Shown here: in pieces, positions 16,608 through 24,636 of the stretch | Position numbering within the stretch: position 1 is the stretch's first letter | How the letters are laid out: every line of letters begins with the position of its first letter | Origin: JASJBU01 sp039714735 | GTDB lineage: Bacteria > Pseudomonadota > Gammaproteobacteria > Chromatiales > Chromatiaceae | Length of the DNA: 41,077 nucleotides | Assembly: GCA_039714735.1 (NCBI GenBank) | Contig: JBDLIT010000021.1 | Location: forward strand, 1 to 41,077 | Direction of reading: 5' to 3' | Notes under the pieces: model-generated | The model's input: only the letters and a program-made list of their open reading frames with translations | What the model was told of the DNA's origin: nothing | Databases searched by the model: none | Position numbers and translations under genes: made by a program

Positions 16608-18590
16608 CTACTGTTCCAGGCTGCTGGGCTCATTATCAAAGGGCGGAGGCATTGTGTTGAACCGATCTGGCAACACCGGCATGACATCGTCAGACATCAG
16701 ATTAACACCCTGCTGTTTCAACTCGAGCTGTTGAGCGCGAAAGTAGTTGTACTTGTCGCCGGATACCTGTGAATAGGTCGCGGCATCCCTGAGGATCACC
16801 GGGCGCAGAAAGACCATCAGGCTCTTTTTTTTCTTTACTGTTGAGTTAGAACGGAAAAGTCCACCCAGTAATGGGATGTCACCGAGCAGAGGGACCTTCT
16901 CCTCCACCTGCTGCAGGTCTTCCTGTAACAGGCCGCCCAGCACGATGGTATTACCGTCCTCGACCATTACTGTTGTCTTGATGACCCGCTTGTTGGTTAC
17001 TACATCGGATGCGCTTTTTGTAGCGGTCACATCGATACTTGAAAGTTCGTGTTCGATATTGAGTTGAATAGCACTGCCTTCATTGATCTGGGGCGTCACC
17101 TTCAGGGTCAGTCCTACATCCTGGCGTTGTACCGTTTGAAAGGGGTTTACCGAGGAACTAGCGGCCCCGGTGGAGGTGAATGATCCGGTAACAATTGGCA
17201 CATTCTGGCCCATGACGATTTCGGCCTCCTGATTGTCCAGGGTCAGGATGCTGGGTGTAGACAGGATATTGGTTGAGGAGTCGCTTTCCAGTGCACGGAT
17301 CAGCGCTGCGAAATTGATCGATGAGCTGTTGAATTCACCAAACCCAAGCATGGTTCCAGAAGGGATGGACATTGCTGTTCCCAATGTGGCAGCTGTTGCA
17401 ATGTCACTGATGCTGGGTGAACCGAGGTTGATGACGCCAACCGGACCGCTGTTGCCTGGTGAACCGTCCACGATCCATTGTACACCCAGTTCCTTGACTC
17501 TATCGGTGGAGACTTCTGCGATAATCGCTTCAACCAGGACCTGCGCACGGCGGATGTCCAGCTTGCGGATGATGCCCTGCAGGGAGCGCAATACATCCGG
17601 TGGCGCCGAGACGATCAGCGCGTTGGCTGCCTCATCAGCCTGGATATAGATCGGCATTTTGGATTTTGCAGGAGCGCCTTTGGCGCCAGCTTTACCCTTG
17701 TCCATGTTCTGTGTGACACTGGTCAATACTGTAACCAGGTCCTTGGCATTGGCATACTTGAGATAGATGACCTGGGCATTGCCTTCGTTGTCGAAAGGGG
17801 TGTCGAGATGCTCGATGACGACCCGGACACGCAGGCGTGCGGTTGTGTCGCCACTGATCAGGACACTGTTGGTGCGTTCATCCGCGATCAGCTTGACTGG
17901 ATCGTTGGCCCCACCCTTGGTTTTTTTCTCCTGCAGGCCATTCAGGATGCGCACGACTTCAGCAGCAGAAGCGTGTTGCAGGGCAACGACTTCTATGGAA
18001 CTGTCACTCACCTGATCGATTTGTGAGATGATTTTCAACAGTCGGTCGACGTTCTGCCGCCGGTCTGAAATGATCAGAACATTAGTACTGGGATAAGCGG
18101 CGAGGTGTCCTTCTTGAGGGATCAGGGGACGCAGAATCGGCACCAATTGAGCGGCCGTAACATTCTTAACTTGGATGATTCTGGTGACAACCTGATCTCC
18201 GGGAAGCTGGTCATCCGTGTCTCCGGTCGGAATCCCAACTTGCTTTGCTTTGACATTCGGAACAATCTTAATCACATCCCCTGCAGGCACTGTTGAGAAG
18301 CCGTGGACCTCCAGGATAGAGAGGAAGACCGCATAGAACTCCTCTCTCTCCATGGGGTGGGCGGAGATGACAGTGACCTGGCCTTTGACACGGGGGTCGA
18401 TGACAAAGTTTTTCCCGGTATGTTCAGAAACAGTCTTTATCAGGGCGCTGATGTCTGCATTATTCAGATTGAGAGTTATCTGTTCAGCCCATACCTGGAC
18501 AGTGCACAGCAGGCTTAAAAGCGTAAACAGCAAACCATTCAATAGCCTGAAAAGGGCCGGTGTTATTGTCTTGTTACCCATAGATTTCAA
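16608..18590 (-). CDS. gspD: Type II secretion outer membrane secretin GspD
   Basis: GspD forms the outer membrane channel of the T2SS. The protein has a signal peptide (LLFTLLSLLCTVQVWA), N0 to N3 domains (ISALIKTVSEHTGKNFVID, VEVVALQHASAAEVVRIL, VIYLKYANAKDLVTVL) and the secretin core (VLVEAIIAEVSTDRVKELG, VPIVTGSF, TVMVEDGNTIVLGGLL, VPLLGDIPLLGGLFR). Start choice is open. A TTG at 18590 has AAGG 6 bases upstream, while the ATG at 18581 gives a more usual leader but poorer ribosome site. The gene is separated from gspN by about 145 bp, the only sizeable gap in the operon, so gspD-E-F may also have their own promoter. Confidence 0.96.
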   Translation of the reverse strand: MKSMGNKTITPALFRLLNGLLFTLLSLLCTVQVWAEQITLNLNNADISALIKTVSEHTGKNFVIDPRVKGQVTVISAHPMEREEFYAVFLSILEVHGFSTVPAGDVIKIVPNVKAKQVGIPTGDTDDQLPGDQVVTRIIQVKNVTAAQLVPILRPLIPQEGHLAAYPSTNVLIISDRRQNVDRLLKIISQIDQVSDSSIEVVALQHASAAEVVRILNGLQEKKTKGGANDPVKLIADERTNSVLISGDTTARLRVRVVIEHLDTPFDNEGNAQVIYLKYANAKDLVTVLTSVTQNMDKGKAGAKGAPAKSKMPIYIQADEAANALIVSAPPDVLRSLQGIIRKLDIRRAQVLVEAIIAEVSTDRVKELGVQWIVDGSPGNSGPVGVINLGSPSISDIATAATLGTAMSIPSGTMLGFGEFNSSSINFAALIRALESDSSTNILSTPSILTLDNQEAEIVMGQNVPIVTGSFTSTGAASSSVNPFQTVQRQDVGLTLKVTPQINEGSAIQLNIEHELSSIDVTATKSASDVVTNKRVIKTTVMVEDGNTIVLGGLLQEDLQQVEEKVPLLGDIPLLGGLFRSNSTVKKKKSLMVFLRPVILRDAATYSQVSGDKYNYFRAQQLELKQQGVNLMSDDVMPVLPDRFNTMPPPFDNEPSSLEQ

Positions 18591-18735
18591 ATGGCGCCTT
18601 CGATAGGTTTATTTCTTTAATCATCAGTTGGTTATGTATAAGATATAATCTTTTTTTTAGATAGTAGCAGAATATCTTTCAGAGGTATATTCAGTGGATT
18701 GAACCTAGTTAGATGGAAAATTCTGCGACTGGTAT

Positions 18736-19485
18736 TTAGAGTTGTCCTGAGTATTCAATTTGGGTGCTCCCGTCGGCAAGGGGGCGTCCGATATTCTGTA
18801 ATAGGCTGACGAGTCCCTGGTCAGAACTATCTGTTTGCTTTACTTTGCCATTAATACGGTAGTTACCGTCCGGGAGGAGTTCCACAACTCCGTCCACCTT
18901 CAAAGGCCCGGCAATATCTTTGATATGGGTCTTGAGCATAGTTTCATCACCAGATAGATCAAATTGCAGGCTGCCTAGTTTGGTTCTAACAGGTTTCTGG
19001 ATGATGGCGTCGTCCCAACGCAGCCTGCCTGAGGCTGCGGTAACCTGTTGATTCAAGACTTTGATTCGTTTGATGTCAATATCCAGATGGCCATCAAGGT
19101 GCACGAAGGGTTGTCCAATCAAAGACGGGATGTTAGTGGCCTCTATCGAGCCCTTTAGAGCAGAAACTACATACTCGCCGGTTATAAAGTTACGTGCTGC
19201 ATCGCCACTGATCTTTTGCTTATTGTCCGATAAGTCTATCTGGTAGTTAATCTGCCCGATGAGGAGCGATAGAGGCCTAAAGGCCCAGGCGGATGAGCCC
19301 AGTTCTATGTCCCTATAGAAGGTTTGTGTGGCAGAGCCTTTCCAAAGAGTTCCCTGGGCATCGTCTGCTACAACTGGAAAATCTTCCGGCGTCAGCCAGT
19401 ATAGAGCATGCTTTGCCGGCAGATACGCCAGTGCGAAGAGAAGATAACTTATTCCGCCTGCTAGGAGATATAGCCACCATCGCAT
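18736..19485 (-). CDS. gspN: Type II secretion protein GspN
   Basis: GspN is an accessory T2SS protein with one N-terminal membrane segment (MRWWLYLLAGGISYLLFALAYL) and a periplasmic domain. Family features are LPAKHALYWL, QGTLWKGSA, AFRPLSLLIGQINYQI and the C-terminal LLQNIGRPLADGSTQIEYSGQL. Its length (249) is normal. Its ATG overlaps the gspM stop by one base (TGATG), indicating translational coupling. GspN occurs in only some T2SS and its exact role is not settled. Confidence 0.9.
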   Translation of the reverse strand: MRWWLYLLAGGISYLLFALAYLPAKHALYWLTPEDFPVVADDAQGTLWKGSATQTFYRDIELGSSAWAFRPLSLLIGQINYQIDLSDNKQKISGDAARNFITGEYVVSALKGSIEATNIPSLIGQPFVHLDGHLDIDIKRIKVLNQQVTAASGRLRWDDAIIQKPVRTKLGSLQFDLSGDETMLKTHIKDIAGPLKVDGVVELLPDGNYRINGKVKQTDSSDQGLVSLLQNIGRPLADGSTQIEYSGQL

Positions 19486-19976
19486 CAGAGGGCCTCCCGC
19501 TGCAGGTTCAATTTTGCATTGATGACACCTGGTTTATCCTGACGTTCGATGTTGACCGACTCGAGTAAAATCCCGTATTGATTCACCAAAAGGCCTAACC
19601 ATTGGATCAAGCTGTCAAATGGCGCCTGTTCCACCCAGATTTGCACGGCGCTGCTGCCGTCTGGTTTCAATCGTTGGATAAATTGCCGTAGCTGATTTTT
19701 CTTCGCTGTCCTGTCAACCAGCGTCAGCAGCGCCTCGCTTCTGCCTGACCGATCGCTCGAGCTTTGCCGCTGTTTGATGAGTTTGATTTTGGCCGCACTC
19801 TCTTGCATCCATTTCAGGGTGGACCGTTGGCTATCGACTAATACCCCTTTTTTATCGACCTGCTGTTTGAACGGTATCCAGAGAAGCAGATAGAGTAAAA
19901 GCACTACAACTGCAGAAGAGGTTACCATCAACGCCAGCTTGTCTTGTGGAGAACGGGAGAGCCACCACTGTTTCAT
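19485..19976 (-). CDS. gspM: Type II secretion protein GspM
   Basis: GspM is a bitopic inner membrane protein that partners GspL in the assembly platform. The 163-residue protein has a short cytoplasmic start (MKQWWLSRSPQDKLALM), one membrane segment (VTSSAVVVLLLYLLLWIPF) and a small periplasmic ferredoxin-like domain (SSAVQIWVEQAPFDSLIQWLGLL). Identity rests on this architecture and its position; GspM diverges strongly between species. It overlaps gspL by ATGA. Confidence 0.9.
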   Translation of the reverse strand: MKQWWLSRSPQDKLALMVTSSAVVVLLLYLLLWIPFKQQVDKKGVLVDSQRSTLKWMQESAAKIKLIKQRQSSSDRSGRSEALLTLVDRTAKKNQLRQFIQRLKPDGSSAVQIWVEQAPFDSLIQWLGLLVNQYGILLESVNIERQDKPGVINAKLNLQREAL

Positions 19977-21205
19977 ACACCACCCCGTTTGATTCTCAGA
20001 TGAGAAGTGATCTGGTTGCCATTCGCATTGGCCGATCGTATCTCGACCAAAAAGTTCTGTGATTCAATTTGTTTCTTTATATCGTCTAGGGACTGCAAGT
20101 CCTTGAGTGTCATTTTCAGATCGAGTTGGCCGTCTCGGTAGCTGATGCTTTCGATGCTGTTACCCTTTGCTTCTTTGATGGTGGCGGCTGGATGCGCCAT
20201 TAAGGTGAGAAAATCTGCATGGCCGACCTTTCCGGTCTTTTTCAGCAGACTAAGCTGCTGTTCCATCTGAACCTTCGGGTCAACGATGCGCTTTATTTCC
20301 GGGAAGGCATCACGGAACACCTGCTTGGTCTCTTCTGAAAGAGCAATACTCTGTTGCCTATATTCGGAATAATCCAGAAAAGTGGAAACTATGCTCAGTC
20401 CAATGAAAAAAGCAAAAAGCACGGCGGCCGGCAGCCATCTCCGCCATTTTAAGGATTTGTTGTCTATCTGCTTGTAATCACCCTGAAGTAGGTTAATTGT
20501 ATGTTTTTCATCCAGATTTTCAGAGAAGATATCAGTGGTATTGGTCTTGGAAGTCGTGACATGGTATGGAATATTCAGCTCTTCAATCAACGAGACGACG
20601 TCATCTTCACTGAGATCAGGATCGATAAATAAATCCAGTTGCTTGGGTGAAGCGGAAACTTCGCTGAGCGCTTGCGTGAGAAGAACTGAAAGATTATCTG
20701 AATCTGCTGCAAAGCCTGAATTGGTATCTGTACGAACCAGAGATAGATCATTTCCCAGGTAAACAGACCAGTTGCCGGGAGTGAGGGGCAGGCAGAGGAC
20801 AGCTGGAAACAGTCCACGTGGCCTAAGTTCCTGTTGATTGAGGCGTTCAAGCCAGGAAGACAGCCGGCGCCTGGAAACTACGGCTACAGATGTACCGTTA
20901 GATGATTTTGTGTCGTGTGCAAAATGGAGCTCGTCTATCTCCTCTGTCAGATTATTTTCCAGGGTAAATGGGATTGCCTGAATCAACCGCTGGCGGTTTT
21001 TAGAGGGAATATTGACCTTGGTTAAGAAAAGCTCGTTTGAAGAGATAACCGCCAGATGGCGCCAACCCTTTATCTGTTCCGCAGCCTCTTCCAGGCTGCC
21101 CTTACCTTTCGGCGCTAGAGAAGAGGGTTTCTTACCCAATGGCTGCCAGCTGACTTGGTCAGACTGAAGATCATTGAAATGTAGAACAATCGTGTCTGTC
21201 ATCAA
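19973..21205 (-). CDS. gspL: Type II secretion protein GspL
   Basis: GspL links the cytoplasmic ATPase GspE to the inner membrane platform. The 410-residue protein has the actin-like cytoplasmic domain (AVISSNELFLTKVNIPSKNRQRLIQAIPFTLE, a hallmark segment shown in part), then one membrane helix (WLPAAVLFAFFIGLSIVSTF) and a periplasmic domain (ESISYRDGQLDLKMTLKDLQ). The start overlaps the gspK stop (ATGA), and the end overlaps gspM, so it is tightly coupled. Confidence 0.94.
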   Translation of the reverse strand: MMTDTIVLHFNDLQSDQVSWQPLGKKPSSLAPKGKGSLEEAAEQIKGWRHLAVISSNELFLTKVNIPSKNRQRLIQAIPFTLENNLTEEIDELHFAHDTKSSNGTSVAVVSRRRLSSWLERLNQQELRPRGLFPAVLCLPLTPGNWSVYLGNDLSLVRTDTNSGFAADSDNLSVLLTQALSEVSASPKQLDLFIDPDLSEDDVVSLIEELNIPYHVTTSKTNTTDIFSENLDEKHTINLLQGDYKQIDNKSLKWRRWLPAAVLFAFFIGLSIVSTFLDYSEYRQQSIALSEETKQVFRDAFPEIKRIVDPKVQMEQQLSLLKKTGKVGHADFLTLMAHPAATIKEAKGNSIESISYRDGQLDLKMTLKDLQSLDDIKKQIESQNFLVEIRSANANGNQITSHLRIKRGGV

Positions 21206-22185
21206 AAAATGCCAAGTGATCTGTGGATTACGCTGATACCCTGTTCAGTTCTGTGCAGCAAGCTGAGAAGCCGTTGATTTGCGTTATCCATGCGAACAGT
21301 GGTCTCTAATTGAAAGTAGTTGCTGGAAACAGAGATCAGTGGTTCCAGTTCGGTAATGCCAACCTCCTCATTATCGCTGAAAATTGCTTTGAGTCTATCC
21401 AGAAAGGATGCAGTATCCTTGTACGGGTTCTCATCACGCTCATTCAGCAGAGATTCTGCCGCGGATTCATCCAGGTTTTGGATCAAAGCTCTCAGTATCA
21501 AAGGGTCTGCCGTATTGACATTGACCTGGGTGAACTCGGGAAGGGCGGTGACATAAGGAGCTAGTTTTTTGTAAGCCTCTGATGTAACACCTTTTATCAG
21601 TCTCAATTCAGAGGAATCCGCCATCAGGGTATTGGCGGTGCGGCTGGGTGGCGTCTGGCCCAGATATTCATTGTCTTCGGCGCCGTCAGGGTATTGAGGC
21701 TGGATATCCTGATCGAGCCAGTCTGATGCGGCTTGTGCAATCGCTTCATCCAGTTCCAGAAGTCTCAACAGACCCTTGAATAGATCAATCTGTTGCTTTG
21801 TCCTTTTTTCGATTTCCTCTGAAGGGTTTTCGGGCTTGTAGAGATTGTTAAGATTGAAGCGTCCCTGCAAGTCAAAGGTTTTTGCATAGACTTGACCTTC
21901 TTCGACGACGGTCAATGGTAGCTCCTTGGCCCAGTCTTCATTCAGAGCATCGTAGGATTCTCCCGAGATTTGATCCCGGATCAACTGGCCGCGTGACCAG
22001 GCTTCACTTCCCAAGGTGTATAAAAAGCGTTGGTCAGCCAACAGGACATTGGTTGTGCGATGGATACTCAACTGCATTTTTTGAGTCATAGCGACGGCTG
22101 CAATTGAGGTTATAGCTACCACAAGCACTGCAGAAATCAGCGCAATGCCGGACTCTTTGCGCAGGCTACCGGTGTGCATTGCCAT
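21202..22185 (-). CDS. gspK: Type II secretion minor pseudopilin GspK
   Basis: GspK is the large minor pseudopilin that caps the pseudopilus tip with GspI and GspJ. The leader is unusual for pseudopilins but normal for GspK, with cleavage after Gly in KESG|IALISAVLVVAI and no Glu at +5. The large globular insert includes FDLQGRFNLNNL, ASDWLDQDIQPQYPDGAED and the helix-hairpin region LPEFTQVNVNTADPLILRAL, all GspK hallmarks. The acidic DQDIQPQYPDGAED stretch matches the calcium-binding segment of the family. The gap to gspJ is 2 bp. Confidence 0.95.
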   Translation of the reverse strand: MAMHTGSLRKESGIALISAVLVVAITSIAAVAMTQKMQLSIHRTTNVLLADQRFLYTLGSEAWSRGQLIRDQISGESYDALNEDWAKELPLTVVEEGQVYAKTFDLQGRFNLNNLYKPENPSEEIEKRTKQQIDLFKGLLRLLELDEAIAQAASDWLDQDIQPQYPDGAEDNEYLGQTPPSRTANTLMADSSELRLIKGVTSEAYKKLAPYVTALPEFTQVNVNTADPLILRALIQNLDESAAESLLNERDENPYKDTASFLDRLKAIFSDNEEVGITELEPLISVSSNYFQLETTVRMDNANQRLLSLLHRTEQGISVIHRSLGIF

Positions 22186-22187
22186 GC

Positions 22188-22826
22188 CTATTTGACGGCC
22201 AGCTCGGCAACACGGAAGAGACGTCTTATCCTTCCCATCGTTTCCAGATCAAGGATGATCTCAAGGGCTTTAGGGAGTGGATATTGTGGGTTTTGATCGT
22301 TCCCATTTGTGCCTGCAGGCCATTCCGCATGGGGTTTCATCTGCTGGTCATAGAATTTTATTTCTGCAGAATTGATCTTTTCGAGCAGGATGCTTTTTCT
22401 TGGACTCGTGTCCTGAGCCCGGTCCAGAGCTGGCCAGGTGAGACGGTAAAGACTATTGTCCTCCAGCTGGTACGCGACTCGCTGGAGCCTACTGCGTTTG
22501 AGTTCCAAAGGGTTGGAGTAACCTCCATGAGTGAATTCCAGCAGCATGCCGGTTAGGCTGCCACTGCGCATCGCTGGCAGTGGCTCACCAAATTCATCGC
22601 GAATCTGCCGTGCTATGGCTTGTTCAATATCCCGTTGAGCAAGATTCAGCCCGATCTGAATCTGAGACAGACGCTCAAGATGGTTACGGGTCTGCTGCTC
22701 AGCATCCAGGACTGTTTTAAGTCCACTATAGGTAATCGTGGAGAGGATTGAGAACACAGTAATTGCAATCAGGAGTTCCAGTAGGGTGAATCCCATCTGA
22801 CCTTTGGTCCTGAATGAGGAGTGCAT
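22188..22826 (-). CDS. gspJ: Type II secretion minor pseudopilin GspJ
   Basis: A minor pseudopilin of the tip complex. The open frame extends up to 23000, but the upstream part runs over gspI in another frame. The ATG at 22826 gives a normal leader MHSSFRTKGQMG|FTLLELLIAITVF with prepilin peptidase cleavage after Gly and Glu at +5. AAGGGA lies 9 bases upstream of this ATG, and it begins 13 bp after the gspI stop. Family features after the helix are QIGLNLAQRDIEQAIARQIRDE and LYRLTWPALDRA. Confidence 0.93.
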   Translation of the reverse strand: MHSSFRTKGQMGFTLLELLIAITVFSILSTITYSGLKTVLDAEQQTRNHLERLSQIQIGLNLAQRDIEQAIARQIRDEFGEPLPAMRSGSLTGMLLEFTHGGYSNPLELKRSRLQRVAYQLEDNSLYRLTWPALDRAQDTSPRKSILLEKINSAEIKFYDQQMKPHAEWPAGTNGNDQNPQYPLPKALEIILDLETMGRIRRLFRVAELAVK

Positions 22827-22839
22827 GACTGATGGTCCC

Positions 22840-23229
22840 TTATTTGGGCTGAGACAGGAAGCTGCTGAGTTGGGTAACAGGGGACTCATCGTCACGGTTG
22901 CGGAACACGTTGATTTGAATACGCCTGACTCGGCTGTCAGGGGTATTCGAGACGATGCTTTGCCAGTGCCATTCATGCCAACCCATCTCTTCATCGCCAC
23001 TTTTTTTTCCAGCTGAAGGCCACTGTTGAGTGAGTTGTAGCTGTGCGATCTGGTTCATGGCTACCCAATGTGCAAGGGTTTTGTCTCTCAGGTGTTCTGT
23101 GTTTATGGCCTGATTTGCCGAGACTTTTATGATCGAGGCCAAGGCTATGGCGAGCACGGTCATGGCCACCAATACCTCCAGCAGGGTGAATCCTTGCTGT
23201 AAATCCAGCTTTTCAGTATTGAGTGACAT
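22840..23229 (-). CDS. gspI: Type II secretion minor pseudopilin GspI
   Basis: A minor pseudopilin that nucleates the tip with GspJ and GspK. Leader MSLNTEKLDLQQG|FTLLEVLVAMTVLAIAL with Gly at -1 and Glu at +5. Typical GspI features follow: SANQAINTEHLRDKTLAHWVAMNQIAQ and the basic DSRVRRIQINVF. Length of 129 is usual. The start overlaps the 3' end of gspH by 17 bp. Confidence 0.94.
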   Translation of the reverse strand: MSLNTEKLDLQQGFTLLEVLVAMTVLAIALASIIKVSANQAINTEHLRDKTLAHWVAMNQIAQLQLTQQWPSAGKKSGDEEMGWHEWHWQSIVSNTPDSRVRRIQINVFRNRDDESPVTQLSSFLSQPK

Positions 23230-23740
23230 GATCGAGTTTTAGAGCACCAGTTTCCGCACCGCTGATACGAAAGTAGTTGTCGATAAGATCGGATGAAATT
23301 TTGATTTCGAACGGCGTCATTTCACCACTCATCAGAAGCACGATACCGGGTTGTTTGGATTCAGCCTGTTCTCGCTCCTCCACTGCCTGGTCCGTCAGCA
23401 ATTCTAAACGCATGTCGTCGGGCAGTGTACGCATTCGGAAAACTGAATCCTGAATGGGTTCCCAGCTTTTTTCTTCGAGAGACAGAAACTCATATGTGTT
23501 CTCGTCTATGGCAATCCCGATCAGTTCAGATCTGAGCAGCGCCTCTTCTGAAGCGAGTTCAATGAGGGAGGTAAGCCTTCTCGCTTCAGTTTTTAACTTA
23601 TCTGACGGGTTATGGATATCCAGTGAAATGACTGCGAAATTGATGATGATGCCAATGATGAGAATCACCACCAGCACCTCTATCATGGTAAATGCAGAGG
23701 TGCGGTGTGATCTAACCAAGGTGCTACGGGATTTTGGCAT
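23213..23740 (-). CDS. gspH: Type II secretion minor pseudopilin GspH
   Basis: A minor pseudopilin linking the tip complex to the GspG filament. The N-terminus is MPKSRSTLVRSHRTSA|FTMIEVLVVILIIGIIINFAV, with the hydrophobic helix and Glu at +5. The residue before the cleavage point is Ala (codon GCA) rather than the usual Gly. After the helix, GspH-type features are RRLTSLIELASEEALLRSELIGI and LLMSGEMTPFEI. Length 175 is normal. It starts 9 bp after gspG. Confidence 0.92.
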   Translation of the reverse strand: MPKSRSTLVRSHRTSAFTMIEVLVVILIIGIIINFAVISLDIHNPSDKLKTEARRLTSLIELASEEALLRSELIGIAIDENTYEFLSLEEKSWEPIQDSVFRMRTLPDDMRLELLTDQAVEEREQAESKQPGIVLLMSGEMTPFEIKISSDLIDNYFRISGAETGALKLDHVTQY

Positions 23741-23749
23741 CTCTGGGAG

Positions 23750-24208
23750 TTACTCCAGATTCCAGTTTCCGAGGTCATCATCTCCGGATACTGGATCAAG
23801 TCCGGTAGAATAGATATCAAGGGTGCTGTGAGATCCAGGATTCAGATAGAGATATTGGTTGCCCCACGGATCTGTTGGCAGTCGGTCCAGATAGCCTCCC
23901 TCTTTCCAGTTTTTCGGTTCTGGTGAGCCCGAAGGTTTGGATACCAGGGCTTCAAGTCCCTGATCCGTGGTGGGATAGAGCATGTTGTCAAGCCGGTAAA
24001 GATTGAGTGAGGCCTCTATAGCACGTATGTCATTTTTAGCCTTTGTGATCCGGGCCTGCTCTGGTCTGTCCATTATTTTGGGGACGACAATGGCGGCCAG
24101 AATGCTCAGTATCACCACAACTACCATGACTTCGATGAGTGTGAATCCGCTGCTCCTTAGCATCATGGGCTTGGGCGTATGGAAATGTTTAGTCGTTATT
24201 AAATTCAT
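23750..24208 (-). CDS. gspG: Type II secretion major pseudopilin GspG
   Basis: GspG is the main subunit of the T2SS pseudopilus. Prepilin cleavage site RSSG|FTLIEVMVVVVILSILAAIVVP, then GspG hallmarks KAKNDIRAIEASLNLYRLDN, YPTTDQGLEALV, YLDRLPTDPWGNQYLYLNPG and the calcium-loop ending DPVSGDDDLGNW. The first ATG (24208) gives a 21-residue leader; the ATG at 24166 would give a shorter, more usual leader. Neither has a good ribosome site. As first gene of the gsp operon it is preceded by a 428-bp divergent intergenic region. Confidence 0.96.
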   Translation of the reverse strand: MNLITTKHFHTPKPMMLRSSGFTLIEVMVVVVILSILAAIVVPKIMDRPEQARITKAKNDIRAIEASLNLYRLDNMLYPTTDQGLEALVSKPSGSPEPKNWKEGGYLDRLPTDPWGNQYLYLNPGSHSTLDIYSTGLDPVSGDDDLGNWNLE

Positions 24209-24283
24209 AACATATTGAATAGTATTGGATTATTGATTGAGTGGAGTGGTTGTTTAATGATGGAAAACTATTTCCCGGATATC

Positions 24284-24331
24284 TATGGATTCTAACAAAG
24301 TGGCTTCTAAACAATCCATATCAACTTTGTT
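24284..24331. promoter_or_regulatory. Interleaved inverted repeats in the gspG-prsK intergenic region
   Basis: The 428 bp between gspG (minus) and prsK (plus) must hold both promoters; I see no strong -35/-10 pair or sigma-54 site in it. It does hold two perfect 8+8 dyads in A-B-A'-B' order: TATGGATT (24284-24291) with AATCCATA (24313-24320), and AACAAAGT (24294-24301) with ACTTTGTT (24324-24331). Their centres are about 10.5 bp apart. Further TGGATT/AATCC copies lie at 24226-24231 and 24421-24436. It could be an operator array or an RNA pseudoknot in a leader. Confidence 0.55.
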
Positions 24332-24636
24332 TCCCATAAAATGCTGAATCAATGAATGGAATTAACTATAGTACTAGATCAGGAACAGCAAGATTTAATT
24401 ATCGTTTCCGCGCCCTGATAAATCCAAAGATGGATTAAAATGGAGGCTACTTAAATAATTAATAACTTACTGATATTTCAATAACGCTATTCATCAATTC
24501 AATATTTCTCAAATTCGTTTGTCCAGCGAAAGGCGTTATGGTGTTATTGGTTTTATATTTATCAAACTGATCATCTCTTGCGTGGTCAGAAGTTTTCGGT
24601 CTTGTAAACATCATAATGTATGCTTAAGGATATTCT

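Noticed and set aside
18640..18658. AAGAT-ATA-ATCTT followed by eight T on the plus strand
   Set aside because: Looks like a terminator, but no plus-strand gene lies upstream; the stem is short and AT-only, in the gspN-gspD gap of the minus-strand operon.
18697..18712. Third, decayed copy of the 241-bp repeat
   Set aside because: Only AACCTAG matches; there is no second terminus or internal fold nearby.
22827..23000. N-terminal extension of gspJ
   Set aside because: The extra 58 codons run over gspI in another frame, and the ATG at 22826 gives a normal prepilin leader.
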